Below are positions 27,844-39,070 of a DNA stretch of 64,000 nt, one piece after another. The notes beneath the pieces are model-generated. The model did no database searches, was not told the DNA's origin, and was given only the letters and a program-made list of their open reading frames with translations. Each line of letters opens with the position of its first letter. Position 1 is the first letter of the stretch. Source of the DNA: Pseudomonas sp. PA27(2017) (GTDB lineage: Bacteria; Pseudomonadota; Gammaproteobacteria; Pseudomonadales; Pseudomonadaceae). The stretch is from positions 83,937 to 147,936 of the forward strand of contig NZ_MSXW01000026.1 in assembly GCF_001945445.1 (NCBI RefSeq), given 5' to 3'. The position numbers and the translations under genes are program-made.

Positions 27844-30129
27844 TCAGAACGAGGCAGTTGCCGACACATAGAACGCCCGGCCCGGCTCGTTGTAGGTGTT
27901 TGCACCTTCACCGCCGGCAATGCTTTCACGACGAATCTGTTTGTCGAGCAGGTTGTTGATACCGGCGCCGAAACGCCAGTTATCGTTCAGCTCGTAGTTG
28001 GCGCTGAGGCCCACCAGCGTGTAAGGATCCCTCGCCCGCAATGCATCACCGGTGGCGGCACTGCCCTGACTGGTCAGGCGCCGGGGTTCCTGTTTGCCGT
28101 AGTGGGTGACGATCAGCGAGAGATCCAGGGCTTGGGTCACGCTCCAGTCGAGCATCGAGTTGACGGTGTACTTGGGAATCACCGACAGCGGTTCCCCGGT
28201 GCTCTTGTTCTTGTTCTGGATCATGTAGGTGAAGTTGTTGCTCCAGCTCAGCGTCTCGCCCTGGTTGCCCAGCAGCGGAATGGTGAGGTTGCCCTCCCAA
28301 CCCGAGACGATTGCCTTGGGCGCATTGACCCACTGGTAAACCTCGGCGTAATTGCCTGCGCCCGGAACCACCTGAATGGGATCGGAGCCGTCGCCCATTC
28401 CAGCCACGACCTTGTTCTTGTAGTCGTTGTGGAAATAGGTCAGCCCTGCAATCCAACCGGCGTCGTCGAAGGCGATGCCCAGTTCCTTGTTGATACTGGT
28501 TTCAGCTTCCAGGTTGGGGTTGCCCAGGATGTAGCAGCCACCACCACCGCCCGAACCGTCCGGGCAACCGTTGCCCTTGGTAAAGTAGATATAGTTGGGG
28601 TTGGACTGATAAAGATTGGGCGCCTTGAACGCCTTGGCAACGCCACCCTTGAGGGTGATGGTGTCGGTCAGCTTGTAGGCGCTGTTGAGACTGGGGCTCC
28701 AGTTATTGCCGAAGATGCTGTTGTCGTCGAAGCGCAGCCCGGGGGTCAACGTCCAGTCGGGGGTCAGCTCGATGTTGTCTTCGATGTAGAGCGCGTAGTT
28801 GTCGGCATCCGACTCGCCACTGCGGGTACCCGCAGCGAAGCCCGGCAGCGTGACACCGCCGAACGACGAGGCCTGGCCATTGGAGTACGGGTCGTTCAAC
28901 TCTTCACGTACATATTCGCCGCCGATGGTCAGCGTCTGGTGGAAGCCCAGCTCCAGCGGCAGGTTGAGCTCGCCGTGCAGGCGGTAATTGTCCAGCTCGG
29001 AGGTCGATTTGTCTTGCCCGCTGATACCGGTTTCCGGCCCGCCGGCCAGCGCCTCGGCCATCCGCCGGTTACGGGTGTTCTCATAGGAAATGCCGACCTG
29101 CGAAGTACCGATGTCCCAGTCGCCACGGTGGGTGATCGCCGCAGTCTGACGGTACATGGTGTTGGTTTCACGGCCCAGCAGCGTATTGGTGTTGCCCACC
29201 GTGCTGGGGTGATCCTGGGCACGCTCACCTGCGTAGATGTTGCCCTGGCGACTGAAGCCGGTTTCGAATTCGAGGGTCTGCTGCTGGGTGACGTCCCAGC
29301 GCAACAACGTGTTGATGTCCTTGTTGCGCACCCCTTCACGTCCCGCTGGCGCGGGGTTGGAGCCCACGGCGTAGCCGTCGTTCAGCGCGGCATCATCGGC
29401 GTCGGTCTTGTTCAGGTTGCCGTAGACCCGAAACGACAGGTTGTCGGTCAGCGGCCCTGCGGTATTGAAGCTCAAGCGCCGGGTAGCGCCCTCGTCACTG
29501 TTTTCAGGAATGTTGGTGTAGGCAGTGACCGACCCCGATACCGTCTTGCCGGGCGCCTTGGTGATGATGTTAACCACCCCGCCAGCCGCGCCCGAACCAT
29601 AACGGGCAGCTGCCGGGCCACGCAGTACTTCGATACGTTCTATCGCCTCGGCCGGCACCCAATTGCTGTCGCCCCGGCCGTTGCGCTCACCGGAGCGACC
29701 CATGCGCACAGCGTTACGCGAGGCAACGGGTCGGCCGTCGATAAGAATCAGGGTGTTTTCCGGGCCCATGCCGCGCAGGTCGATCTGTCGGCTGTTGCCG
29801 AACTGCCCGCTGGCGCTGTTGCCGGTCAGGTTGACGCCCGGCATGCGGCGGATGATTTCGGACAGGTCGTTGGCCGGCGGGTGGCGCTGAATATCGTCAG
29901 CCGTGATGATCGATACCCCGGAGGCCTGCTTGAGCTCCTGCTCAGCGGTGCCAACGATCCGCGTTTCGCCGATCTCCAACCCGTGGCTGCCCTGCTCCAC
30001 CTGCAGCCCTTCGCTGGCCGCCGCTTCATCGAGGGTGATTTCGGTGGTTTGCGCAGTCACTGCAGCCGGTGCACTGAACGACACCACGATGGCCGTGGCC
30101 AGCAGACTCGGTTTGTATTTCGGATTCAT
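27844..30129 (-). CDS. pirA: TonB-dependent catecholate siderophore receptor (FepA/PfeA/PirA family)
   Basis: Outer-membrane receptor of 761 residues: signal peptide (cleavage near VTA-Q, residue 26), plug domain with SGVSIITADDIQRHPP, DLRGMGPENTLILIDGRPV and ERIEVLRGPAAARYGSGAAGGVVNIITK, and a 22-strand barrel ending in Phe. Strong resemblance to FepA/PfeA/PirA. Position next to a two-component system and gacS matches pirA-pirS-pirR-gacS of P. aeruginosa, hence the symbol. The ATG has GGGGA upstream; the longer frame overruns the Fur-controlled promoter. Confidence 0.9.
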   Translation of the reverse strand: MNPKYKPSLLATAIVVSFSAPAAVTAQTTEITLDEAAASEGLQVEQGSHGLEIGETRIVGTAEQELKQASGVSIITADDIQRHPPANDLSEIIRRMPGVNLTGNSASGQFGNSRQIDLRGMGPENTLILIDGRPVASRNAVRMGRSGERNGRGDSNWVPAEAIERIEVLRGPAAARYGSGAAGGVVNIITKAPGKTVSGSVTAYTNIPENSDEGATRRLSFNTAGPLTDNLSFRVYGNLNKTDADDAALNDGYAVGSNPAPAGREGVRNKDINTLLRWDVTQQQTLEFETGFSRQGNIYAGERAQDHPSTVGNTNTLLGRETNTMYRQTAAITHRGDWDIGTSQVGISYENTRNRRMAEALAGGPETGISGQDKSTSELDNYRLHGELNLPLELGFHQTLTIGGEYVREELNDPYSNGQASSFGGVTLPGFAAGTRSGESDADNYALYIEDNIELTPDWTLTPGLRFDDNSIFGNNWSPSLNSAYKLTDTITLKGGVAKAFKAPNLYQSNPNYIYFTKGNGCPDGSGGGGGCYILGNPNLEAETSINKELGIAFDDAGWIAGLTYFHNDYKNKVVAGMGDGSDPIQVVPGAGNYAEVYQWVNAPKAIVSGWEGNLTIPLLGNQGETLSWSNNFTYMIQNKNKSTGEPLSVIPKYTVNSMLDWSVTQALDLSLIVTHYGKQEPRRLTSQGSAATGDALRARDPYTLVGLSANYELNDNWRFGAGINNLLDKQIRRESIAGGEGANTYNEPGRAFYVSATASF

Positions 30130-30230
30130 CGACGTCCCCATACCGCATATTGTCAGGCCCAGATGGGCGAAAACGGCGGTAGTGAATCTCCTGAAGGCGC
30201 TCCCTAGAACCTTCCCGCCGCGATAACGGC

Positions 30231-30249
30231 GCAAATGATAGTTAATGTC
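30231..30249 (-). promoter_or_regulatory. Fur box of pirA
   Basis: This 19-bp stretch matches the consensus GATAATGATAATCATTATC at 13 of 19 positions by my count. It covers the -10 and part of the spacer of the pirA promoter, the usual repressing position for Fe-Fur. Confidence 0.65.
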
Positions 30250-30262
30250 ATATGAGAGTAAA
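30235..30262 (-). promoter_or_regulatory. pirA promoter
   Basis: On the minus strand, -35 TTTACT (30262-30257), a 16-bp spacer, and -10 TATCAT (30240-30235). Transcription would start near 30228, giving a leader of about 100 bases. Confidence 0.55.
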
Positions 30263-30263
30263 C

Positions 30264-30273
30264 TTCATTTACA
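30264..30273 (-). promoter_or_regulatory. TGTAAATGAA motif upstream of the pirA -35
   Basis: On the minus strand TGTAAATGAA ends one base before the -35 TTTACT, where a class II activator would bind. The same 10-mer lies upstream of the siderophore-binding-protein gene. Candidate PirR site. Confidence 0.5.
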
Positions 30274-30275
30274 GT

Positions 30276-31631
30276 CTATACATTTTGTTGCGGCACTTCC
30301 CTCGCTGGCAGCAACAGGTGCATCTGCAGCCCGCTGCCTGGTGGGCTTTGCGCCCACAGGCGACCGCCCTGCAGGGCGATGGCACTGCGCGCGATGCTCA
30401 GGCCGAGACCGAAGCCACCGTCACCGGGGCGGGCGCTGTCGAGCCTCGCGAAGGGTTCGAAGATGGTTTCCAGGTAGCGCTCATCGATACCGGGGCCTTC
30501 ATCGACCAGGCACAGATGCCAGCAGTCGCCCTCTCGAACGCCGGTCAGGCGCACCGTTCCTGTGGGGGGTGAATGGCGAACGGCGTTACGCAGCAGGTTT
30601 TCTAGGGCCTGGGCCAGGCTGGTCAGGTTGGCGTACACCGTGCAGTCTTCATCGACCTCGAACAGCAGGCGCTCGCCAGGCCAGCCGGCTTCGAAACAGG
30701 CGTCCTCGACCAGCATGTCCCAGAGTTGCAGCACGCGGATCGGCTCGCGGGCGAACTGCGGGCGCTCGGAATCCAGCCAGGCCAGCTCCAGGGAATTCTC
30801 CACCAGGGTCTGCATGATGGTGATTTCCCGATCGAGCCGCTGGCGCAGCACCTGCGGGTCGCTCTCGCCATCGCTGGCCACGCGCAGACGGCTCAGCGGC
30901 GTACGCAGCTCGTGGGACAGGTCGCGCAGCAAGCGCCGCTGATACACCACGGTGCCCTGCAAGCGCTCGGCCATGTGGTCGAAGGCGCGCCCCAGTTCAC
31001 CCAACTCATCCTGGCGGGAAGCCACCGGCGCACCCACCCGCGCACTCAGATCGCCAGCGCTCAGGCTGTTGGCCTGACGGCGCAGGATCACCAGCGGTGC
31101 GATGAGCCAGCGATACAACAGGGTGCCCAGCAGAATCGCCAGGCCGGCCGGCAGCACGCTGCGCAGGAAGACATTCCACAATGGGCTGGCGTTGCGCGGG
31201 TCCAGGCGCGGCGGCAACTCCATCACCAGGCGCCCGTCGCCATCACTGAAGGGCACGTAGAAAACTGGCTGTCCGCCGGGACGGCCGACCTTCTGGTCGA
31301 GCCGGCGCACGAAACTCAGGCGCAGTTCTTCCTCCTCGCTGAGCGGCATGGAAGACAACGGCCGATGCTGCTCATCGACCACCACGACCCAGACCCGTTC
31401 GCGCTGATGGAGGTCTTGCAGAAACGCGTCCAGCCCGATCCGCCCCCGCTCACGCCAGGCCGCTTCCGCCTCGTGGGCGAACTCGGTGAGTTCCTCCCGG
31501 CTGCTGGTGGAAAGCGTGGACATCGAGTCGTACACCCGCTGTTCCAGGTCCAGGTGCATGCTGACGATCAGCAGGCAGAACAACGCCAGACCGACGATCA
31601 GTTTCCAGAACAGCGAATGCCGGCCCGGCAC
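30276..31631 (-). CDS. pirS: sensor histidine kinase PirS-like
   Basis: The 451-residue inner-membrane kinase has TM1 at about residues 11-27, a periplasmic sensor domain of about 130 residues, TM2 at about 155-178, HAMP, HisKA with phospho-His240 in RDLSHELRTPLSR, and HATPase with NLLRNAVRHS, DEGPGI and GGFGLGLSIA. PirS/PfeS kinases sense periplasmic ferric catecholates and activate the receptor gene. The start is GTG, one base after the pirR stop, with GGAG upstream. It ends just before the pirA promoter region. Confidence 0.85.
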   Translation of the reverse strand: MPGRHSLFWKLIVGLALFCLLIVSMHLDLEQRVYDSMSTLSTSSREELTEFAHEAEAAWRERGRIGLDAFLQDLHQRERVWVVVVDEQHRPLSSMPLSEEEELRLSFVRRLDQKVGRPGGQPVFYVPFSDGDGRLVMELPPRLDPRNASPLWNVFLRSVLPAGLAILLGTLLYRWLIAPLVILRRQANSLSAGDLSARVGAPVASRQDELGELGRAFDHMAERLQGTVVYQRRLLRDLSHELRTPLSRLRVASDGESDPQVLRQRLDREITIMQTLVENSLELAWLDSERPQFAREPIRVLQLWDMLVEDACFEAGWPGERLLFEVDEDCTVYANLTSLAQALENLLRNAVRHSPPTGTVRLTGVREGDCWHLCLVDEGPGIDERYLETIFEPFARLDSARPGDGGFGLGLSIARSAIALQGGRLWAQSPPGSGLQMHLLLPAREVPQQNV

Positions 31632-31632
31632 C

Positions 31633-32340
31633 TCAGGACTCCCGGGCCGTCAGCACGTAGCCCTTGCCCCACACCGACTCCAGGCGCTTGCCGCTGTAGC
31701 CGATGCCCTTGAGCTTGCGGCGCACGTTGCTGACGTGCATGTCCAGGCTGCGGTCATGCTGGGAATAACCGCGGTGCAGCACGTGCTGATAGAGAAAGGC
31801 CTTGCTGAGCACCTCCTCGGCATGTCTGGAAAAGGTTTCCAGCAGCCGGTACTCGGTCGAGGTGAGCGTGGCCCACTGGCCGTCATGGCAGACGTCACAG
31901 CGATCCTCGTGAAAGGTCAGGGCATCGGCCGGCAGCGGTGGTTGCCCGCGGCGCTCGTAGGCCACCCGACGCAGAATGGCCTCGATGCGCACGCTGAGCT
32001 CGCCCAGGCTGAATGGCTTGGGCAGGTAGTCGTCCGCACCTTTGCTGAAGCCGGCGATGCGATCCTGCTCGGCACCCAGGGCGGACATCAGGATAACCGG
32101 CACGTGGCGCTGCTCGCGCAGGCGTTGCAGCACGTCAAGACCGTTGCTGCCGGGCAGCAGGATGTCCATCAGGATCAGATCGAAGTGCTGCTCCTGGGCC
32201 AGGCGCAGGCCTTCGCTGCCGTCGCGACTCAAGGTCACGTCGAAACCGCAGCCGTGCAGGTGCGCTTGCAGGTGGGAGGCCAGGGCGGGGTCGTCTTCGA
32301 CCGCAAGAATACGGGTGGCAGGTGTGGCGGGAAGCGTCAT
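31633..32340 (-). CDS. pirR: OmpR-family response regulator PirR-like
   Basis: The 235-residue product has a receiver domain (acidic pocket EDD at 15-17, phospho-Asp59 in LILMDILLPG, Lys in LPKPF) and a C-terminal winged helix (LTSTEYRLLETF...SLDMHVSNVRRKLKG...VWGKGYVL). It is predicted to activate pirA and possibly the adjacent ABC operon. It is first in the pirR-pirS pair and divergent from gacS across 134 bases. Confidence 0.86.
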   Translation of the reverse strand: MTLPATPATRILAVEDDPALASHLQAHLHGCGFDVTLSRDGSEGLRLAQEQHFDLILMDILLPGSNGLDVLQRLREQRHVPVILMSALGAEQDRIAGFSKGADDYLPKPFSLGELSVRIEAILRRVAYERRGQPPLPADALTFHEDRCDVCHDGQWATLTSTEYRLLETFSRHAEEVLSKAFLYQHVLHRGYSQHDRSLDMHVSNVRRKLKGIGYSGKRLESVWGKGYVLTARES

Positions 32341-32474
32341 GGCAACGTGGCTCTGAAAAGCGAATGCGAGCGATTCTACCTTTTGCCCAAGCGCCCGTAA
32401 CCCGCCTCACGACGGGCAAGCGTCGCCCGGCCGGAATCGCTACACTGCCTGGCATCGTCGAAAGGGGGCATTGC

Positions 32475-35214
<2,740 letters not shown>

Positions 35215-35228
<14 letters not shown>

Positions 35229-35832
35229 TTCTGCAACCCTGATCGCCGATGCGGCGGCCGCCGAGCAACTGCCGCTGAGCAAACAGCTCAAAGCCGGCAC
35301 CCGCCGCAACCACGACACGGTCGACACCCTGGTCATGCAGGCGCGCCCGTTCGAAAGCCTGGTGCGCTACGGCTGCTTCCTGCACGTGCAGCATCGCTTT
35401 CACGGGGCGATCAACACGCTGTATGACGACATCACGCTCAATCGCCTGTTGCCAGGCCTGAGCGAGCTGCCACGTTTCGAGGCAGTGTGCGCCGATATCA
35501 CTGACCTGGGCCTGCCACTGCCACCAACGCCGCCTGCCGTTGCGACCACCAGCACCCACGCCGCGCTGGGCTGGCTGTACTGCAGCGAAGGCTCCAACCT
35601 GGGCGCTGCGTTTCTGTTCAAGGAAACCCAGCAGATCGGCCTGAACGGCGAGAACGGCGCTCGCCATCTGGCGGCTCACCCGGATGGCCGGGGCCTGCAC
35701 TGGCGCCAGTTCGTCGCGCTGCTCGATGGCCTGGAACTGTGCGAAAGCAAACGCGACGAAGCCGTCAGCGGCGCCGTGGCGGCATTCGACTTTTACCGTG
35801 CGGCCCTGCGCGAACTGTTTCCCACCATCTAA
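35215..35832 (+). CDS. heme oxygenase (HemO/PigA type)
   Basis: Cleaves heme to biliverdin, CO and Fe2+. The 205-residue helical protein has the proximal ligand in TRRNHDTVD (His33) and the distal-helix motif GWLYCSEGSNLGAAFLF around 115-131, followed by GARHLAAHPDGRG. It starts 14 bases inside gacS, so it is probably translated from the gacS message; I see no Fur box or separate promoter next to it. I cannot decide between a heme-iron role (PigA) and chromophore supply (BphO type). Confidence 0.87.
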
Positions 35833-35836
35833 GAAT

Positions 35837-36045
35837 CTGTTCACGATTTTTTTGGCGACATCAAAAGGCTGCTGCAAGGCAAAAGCGGACATCGATGCAT
35901 TAGCTGTGGGAGCGGGCCATGCCCGCGATTTTTTGCGCGCATGAACTAGGCGTCCCCGCCCGCTCCCACAGTGAATCGGCGAACGGCCGTTCCCACCACT
36001 TAGCTGCCAAAAATCGACGAACCTGTACGCAAGGATTCTGAACAG
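35837..36045. repeat. dispersed repeat with an inner REP pair, copy A
   Basis: The left unit (CTGTTCACGAT, GGCGACAT, GCTGCAAGGCAA, AGCGG; about 35837-35890) recurs at 57026. It is followed by an inverted REP pair and ends with TGAACAG (36039-36045), the complement of the leading CTGTTCA. The whole spacer between the heme oxygenase gene and the next gene is made of this element plus about 100 bases leading to a promoter. Confidence 0.55.
35904..35971. repeat. REP pair
   Basis: CTGTGGGAGCGGGC (35904-35917) and its exact complement GCCCGCTCCCACAG (35958-35971) flank 40 bases, a classic Pseudomonas REP doublet. Confidence 0.75.
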
Positions 36046-36118
36046 GTTTTAGCTATCTCGACGCGACGCCGGGCTAACCCCAAGCGTCGCCACCCCGCCC
36101 GCCCCGGTCGCGGCCTGT

Positions 36119-36124
36119 TAGAAT
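36119..36124 (+). promoter_or_regulatory. -10 box of the zinc-ribbon-like gene
   Basis: TAGAAT lies 23 bases before the ATG. No convincing -35 is visible. Confidence 0.4.
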
Positions 36125-36146
36125 GCCCTCCTCAACCGGAGGACCC

Positions 36147-36584
36147 ATGGCCGAACACGATTTTCGCTACAATCTGCTCAACCCCGAACACACCCTGATC
36201 GAGTGCCGTGCCCTGGCCCCCGGCCGCTATCAGGTCACCGGTAATGGCGGCTCGATCAAGGGCAACGACACCCTGGTCGTCAGCCTCAAGGGCAGCCGCG
36301 ACCTGAGCATGCGCCTGTTGGTCGACAAGGTCCGCCATCTGATCAACCCGCCCGGCCAATGGGTCGCCGTCGCCCACGGGCCGGCGTTCACCGAACTGTC
36401 GATCTTCAATTGGCAGGTCACCTGCGACAGCTGCGGCAAGCAGCTGGACTTCGAATTCGCGGTAGACAGCGCACTGGGCAAGAAAGCCCAGGCACCTGCC
36501 GCCGATGCGCGCCTGGCCGAACTCGGCTGGCGCAAACAGCAGGACAAACACCTCTGCCCTGCGTGCCTGAACAAGGAGGCCTGA
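36147..36584 (+). CDS. hypothetical protein with two CxxC-type pairs
   Basis: The 145-residue soluble protein has Cys pairs CDSC (near residue 93) and CPAC (near the C terminus), which could form a zinc ribbon. I recognise it as a conserved Pseudomonas protein adjacent to the META lipoprotein, function unknown. GGAGGA is perfectly spaced for the ATG used; the in-frame start eight codons earlier is not supported. Its stop overlaps the next ATG by one base. Confidence 0.78.
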   Translation: MAEHDFRYNLLNPEHTLIECRALAPGRYQVTGNGGSIKGNDTLVVSLKGSRDLSMRLLVDKVRHLINPPGQWVAVAHGPAFTELSIFNWQVTCDSCGKQLDFEFAVDSALGKKAQAPAADARLAELGWRKQQDKHLCPACLNKEA

Positions 36585-36985
36585 TGAAACCGCTTCTCGC
36601 CCTGGGCCTGCTCGCCGCAGCCTTGGCTGGCTGCGCCGGCAAACCGGTGCACCTGGAAACCGAGCGCACCTACAGCGTGGAATGGATCGGCGAACGCCCG
36701 CTGATCGACAACAGTCACCTGACCATCATTCTTGGCGAGGATGGCCGCGCCTACGGCAACGCCGGCTGCAACCACTGGTTCGCCAGTTATCAGCGTGACG
36801 GCGACAGGTTGACCTTCAGTGACGCCGGCAGCACCCGCAAACTGTGCGCTCCGGCATTGATGGAGCAGGAAAACCGCTTTCTGCAGAGCCTCGCGACCAT
36901 CCAACGCTGGGACGTTTCGCCGCTCGACCAGCTGCGCCTGTGGCCGGCCAGCGGCAAACCGATCCGCCTGTGGCCTGACGAATAA
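36584..36985 (+). CDS. META-domain lipoprotein (HslJ-like)
   Basis: The 133-residue product has lipobox LAGC (lipidated Cys17) and a META domain in residues about 30-130: LTIILGEDGRAYGNAGCNHW, then GDRLTFSDAGSTRKLCAP and QENRFLQSL. Related HslJ is linked to novobiocin resistance in E. coli; the role here is unknown. It starts on the last base of the preceding stop (TGATG), so translation is coupled. It converges with dinB. Confidence 0.85.
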   Translation: MKPLLALGLLAAALAGCAGKPVHLETERTYSVEWIGERPLIDNSHLTIILGEDGRAYGNAGCNHWFASYQRDGDRLTFSDAGSTRKLCAPALMEQENRFLQSLATIQRWDVSPLDQLRLWPASGKPIRLWPDE

Positions 36986-37036
36986 GAAAGCGCTATGACC
37001 AGGTGAGCAGCCCCGCGCGCCTGGCCATATTCGTTT

Positions 37037-38107
37037 CTACCGCTGAGGCGTGGTGAACAGATCCAGCTGTTCATGCTTGCCGCGCAGGTCCTGCAAACGC
37101 ACGCCGACGCCCAGCAGCCGCACCGGCCTGTTGCCACGTGCGTGGGCACTGGTCATCAGCACCCGGTAACTCTCCAGGTCACGCCCAGCGCCGGCCTGCT
37201 CCATCGTGGTCTGGGTGAAGTCGTGGAACTTGACCTTGACGAAGGGCTTGCCCGCCCGATAGCTGCCATCCAGGCGCGTCATGCGTCGCTCCAGTTCTTC
37301 CAGCAATGCCGGCAGTTGCGCCAGGCAAGCGTCGAGGTCTGGCAGGTCCTGATCGTAGGTGTTCTCCACGCTCATCGACTGACGGCGACTATCTGTCTGC
37401 ACGATACGCTCGTCGATGCCATGGGCCAGGTTCCACAACCGCTCACCAAAACTGCCGAACTCGCGCACCAGACGCAGCTTGTTCCACTCGCGCAGATCAC
37501 GGCAGGTGCGTATGCCCAGGCGGGTGAGCTTGTCCGCAGTGACCTTGCCGACCCCATGGAGCTTGTTGACCGGCAACTCGGCCACGAAATCCTCGACCTG
37601 ATCCGGCGTGATCACGAAGATGCCGTTGGGCTTGCGCCAGTCGCTGGCGATTTTGGCGAGGAACTTGTTGGGCGCCACCCCGGCGGACACGGTGATATGC
37701 AGGTCGCTGGACACGCGCCGGCGGATGTCTTGGGCGATACGCGTGGCGCTACCACCGAAGTGCTCGCAATTGGAGACATCGAGAAAGGCCTCGTCCAGCG
37801 ACAACGGCTCGATCTGGTCGGTGTAATCGCGAAAGATCCCGTGAATCTCCCGAGATACGGCGCGGTAAACGTCGAAGCGCGGCTTGACGATCAGCAGATC
37901 CGGGCACAGCTTGAGCGCATGCCCCGAGGCCATGGCCGAGCGCACACCGTAGGCCCGCGCCTCGTAATTGCAGGTGGCGATCACCCCACGCCGATCAGCC
38001 GAGCCACCGACGGCCATGGGCTTGTCGGCCAGTGCCGGGTTGTCGCGCATTTCGACCGACGCATAGAAGGCATCGCAATCTATATGGATGATCTTTCGCT
38101 GCGCCAT
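37037..38107 (-). CDS. dinB: DNA polymerase IV
   Basis: Y-family translesion polymerase of 356 residues. Catalytic motifs IIHIDCDAFYASVE (Asp near 9) and SLDEAFLDV (Asp-Glu near 104), helix-hairpin-helix LPVNKLHGVGKVTADKL near 180, little-finger domain, and a C-terminal clamp-binding motif QLDLF. A perfect SOS box lies upstream. A frameshift-prone error-prone polymerase used under DNA damage. Confidence 0.95.
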   Translation of the reverse strand: MAQRKIIHIDCDAFYASVEMRDNPALADKPMAVGGSADRRGVIATCNYEARAYGVRSAMASGHALKLCPDLLIVKPRFDVYRAVSREIHGIFRDYTDQIEPLSLDEAFLDVSNCEHFGGSATRIAQDIRRRVSSDLHITVSAGVAPNKFLAKIASDWRKPNGIFVITPDQVEDFVAELPVNKLHGVGKVTADKLTRLGIRTCRDLREWNKLRLVREFGSFGERLWNLAHGIDERIVQTDSRRQSMSVENTYDQDLPDLDACLAQLPALLEELERRMTRLDGSYRAGKPFVKVKFHDFTQTTMEQAGAGRDLESYRVLMTSAHARGNRPVRLLGVGVRLQDLRGKHEQLDLFTTPQR

Positions 38108-38170
38108 AAACCTGAGAGGGCCAGCCGACGGCGGGCGCGGTCGGCAAGAAGGGATGGGAAGCGCACCTTA

Positions 38171-38186
38171 CTGTATATAAGAACAG
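38171..38186 (-). promoter_or_regulatory. LexA (SOS) box of dinB
   Basis: CTGTATATAAGAACAG fits CTGT-N8-ACAG exactly and lies 64 bases upstream of the dinB start, so dinB should be LexA-repressed. The remaining spacer between dinB and the first tRNA shows nothing else clear. Confidence 0.85.
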
Positions 38187-38346
38187 CCTTCCAGCCCGAG
38201 GCTTGCCGTTCATCGTCATCAGACACCGTCACGAAAATGCCATAAAACCGCCCGAGACGCCCGTATGGCAGGGCCTCGGGCGCTTGAAAATGCGCGATTC
38301 GCATCGCTAACCAATTGACTGCAAAACGATTTTTCCCAGATAAGCG

Positions 38347-38374
38347 TTGACAGCACGTCTCATATGAATAGAAT
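38347..38374 (+). promoter_or_regulatory. promoter of tRNA-fMet copy 1
   Basis: TTGACA, 16-bp spacer, TAGAAT, ending seven bases before the tRNA. Confidence 0.85.
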
Positions 38375-38380
38375 GGCGAC

Positions 38381-38457
<77 letters not shown>

Positions 38458-38466
38458 GATACCCAG

Positions 38467-38494
38467 AAAGGCCACTCAATCGAGTGGCCTTTTT
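38467..38494 (+). terminator. terminator of tRNA-fMet copy 1
   Basis: AAAGGCCACTC, AATC, GAGTGGCCTTTTT. Confidence 0.85.
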
Positions 38495-38543
38495 GTTTTT
38501 CTGCTTCCTCGATTTAACTAATTGATTAAAAAGTAGAAATCGA

Positions 38544-38571
38544 TTGACAGAAGCCTCATCCCGTATAGAAT
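38544..38571 (+). promoter_or_regulatory. promoter of tRNA-fMet copy 2
   Basis: TTGACA, 16-bp spacer, TAGAAT, ending six bases before the tRNA. Confidence 0.85.
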
Positions 38572-38577
38572 GGCCGC

Positions 38578-38654
<77 letters not shown>

Positions 38655-38661
38655 GATACTC

Positions 38662-38691
38662 AAAAAGGCCACTCAATCGAGTGGCCTTTTT
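38662..38691 (+). terminator. terminator of tRNA-fMet copy 2
   Basis: Same stem as after copy 1 (GGCCACTC, AATC, GAGTGGCC) with longer A and T flanks. Confidence 0.85.
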
Positions 38692-38741
38692 GTTTTTCCG
38701 CCCTGCCGATTTAACCGATTGATTGAAAACGCAAAAGTCGG

Positions 38742-38769
38742 TTGACAGTATTCTCTCCATCCATATAAT
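38742..38769 (+). promoter_or_regulatory. promoter of tRNA-fMet copy 3
   Basis: TTGACA, 16-bp spacer, TATAAT: both boxes are exact consensus, making this the strongest of the three. Confidence 0.88.
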
Positions 38770-38775
38770 GGCCGC

Positions 38776-38852
<77 letters not shown>

Positions 38853-38863
38853 CCTTCGAAACG

Positions 38864-38897
38864 AAAGCCCTGACAGTTCGCTGTCGGGGCTTTTGTT
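38864..38897 (+). terminator. terminator of tRNA-fMet copy 3
   Basis: AAAGCCCTGACAG, TTCG, CTGTCGGGGCTTTTG: a 13-bp stem with one G-T pair, different in sequence from the first two. Confidence 0.82.
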
Positions 38898-39019
38898 TAT
38901 GGGCGTTGAAAAAACCGCCTTACCACACGCCCCACGCTGATGGACTAATCTTTCCAAGCGCCTGCCATAGACACCTTGAAGCGGTTCGCTCAAGCTCATA
39001 CATTGCTTGATACAAAACG

Positions 39020-39046
39020 GAACTTGGATTCCGCCCTTCAATCTGA
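39020..39046 (+). promoter_or_regulatory. AlgU (sigma-22)-type promoter of mprF
   Basis: GAACTT, 16 bases, TCTGA is an exact match to the AlgU/RpoE consensus. It ends 24 bases before the mprF ATG, so the leader would be about 20 bases and include the Shine-Dalgarno AAGAGG. Confidence 0.65.
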
Positions 39047-39070
39047 GCCGCACTGCCCAAGAGGTATCCG

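Noticed and set aside
28102..30207. 701-codon open frame opposite pirA
   Set aside because: Shadow of the receptor gene; no domain or ribosome site.
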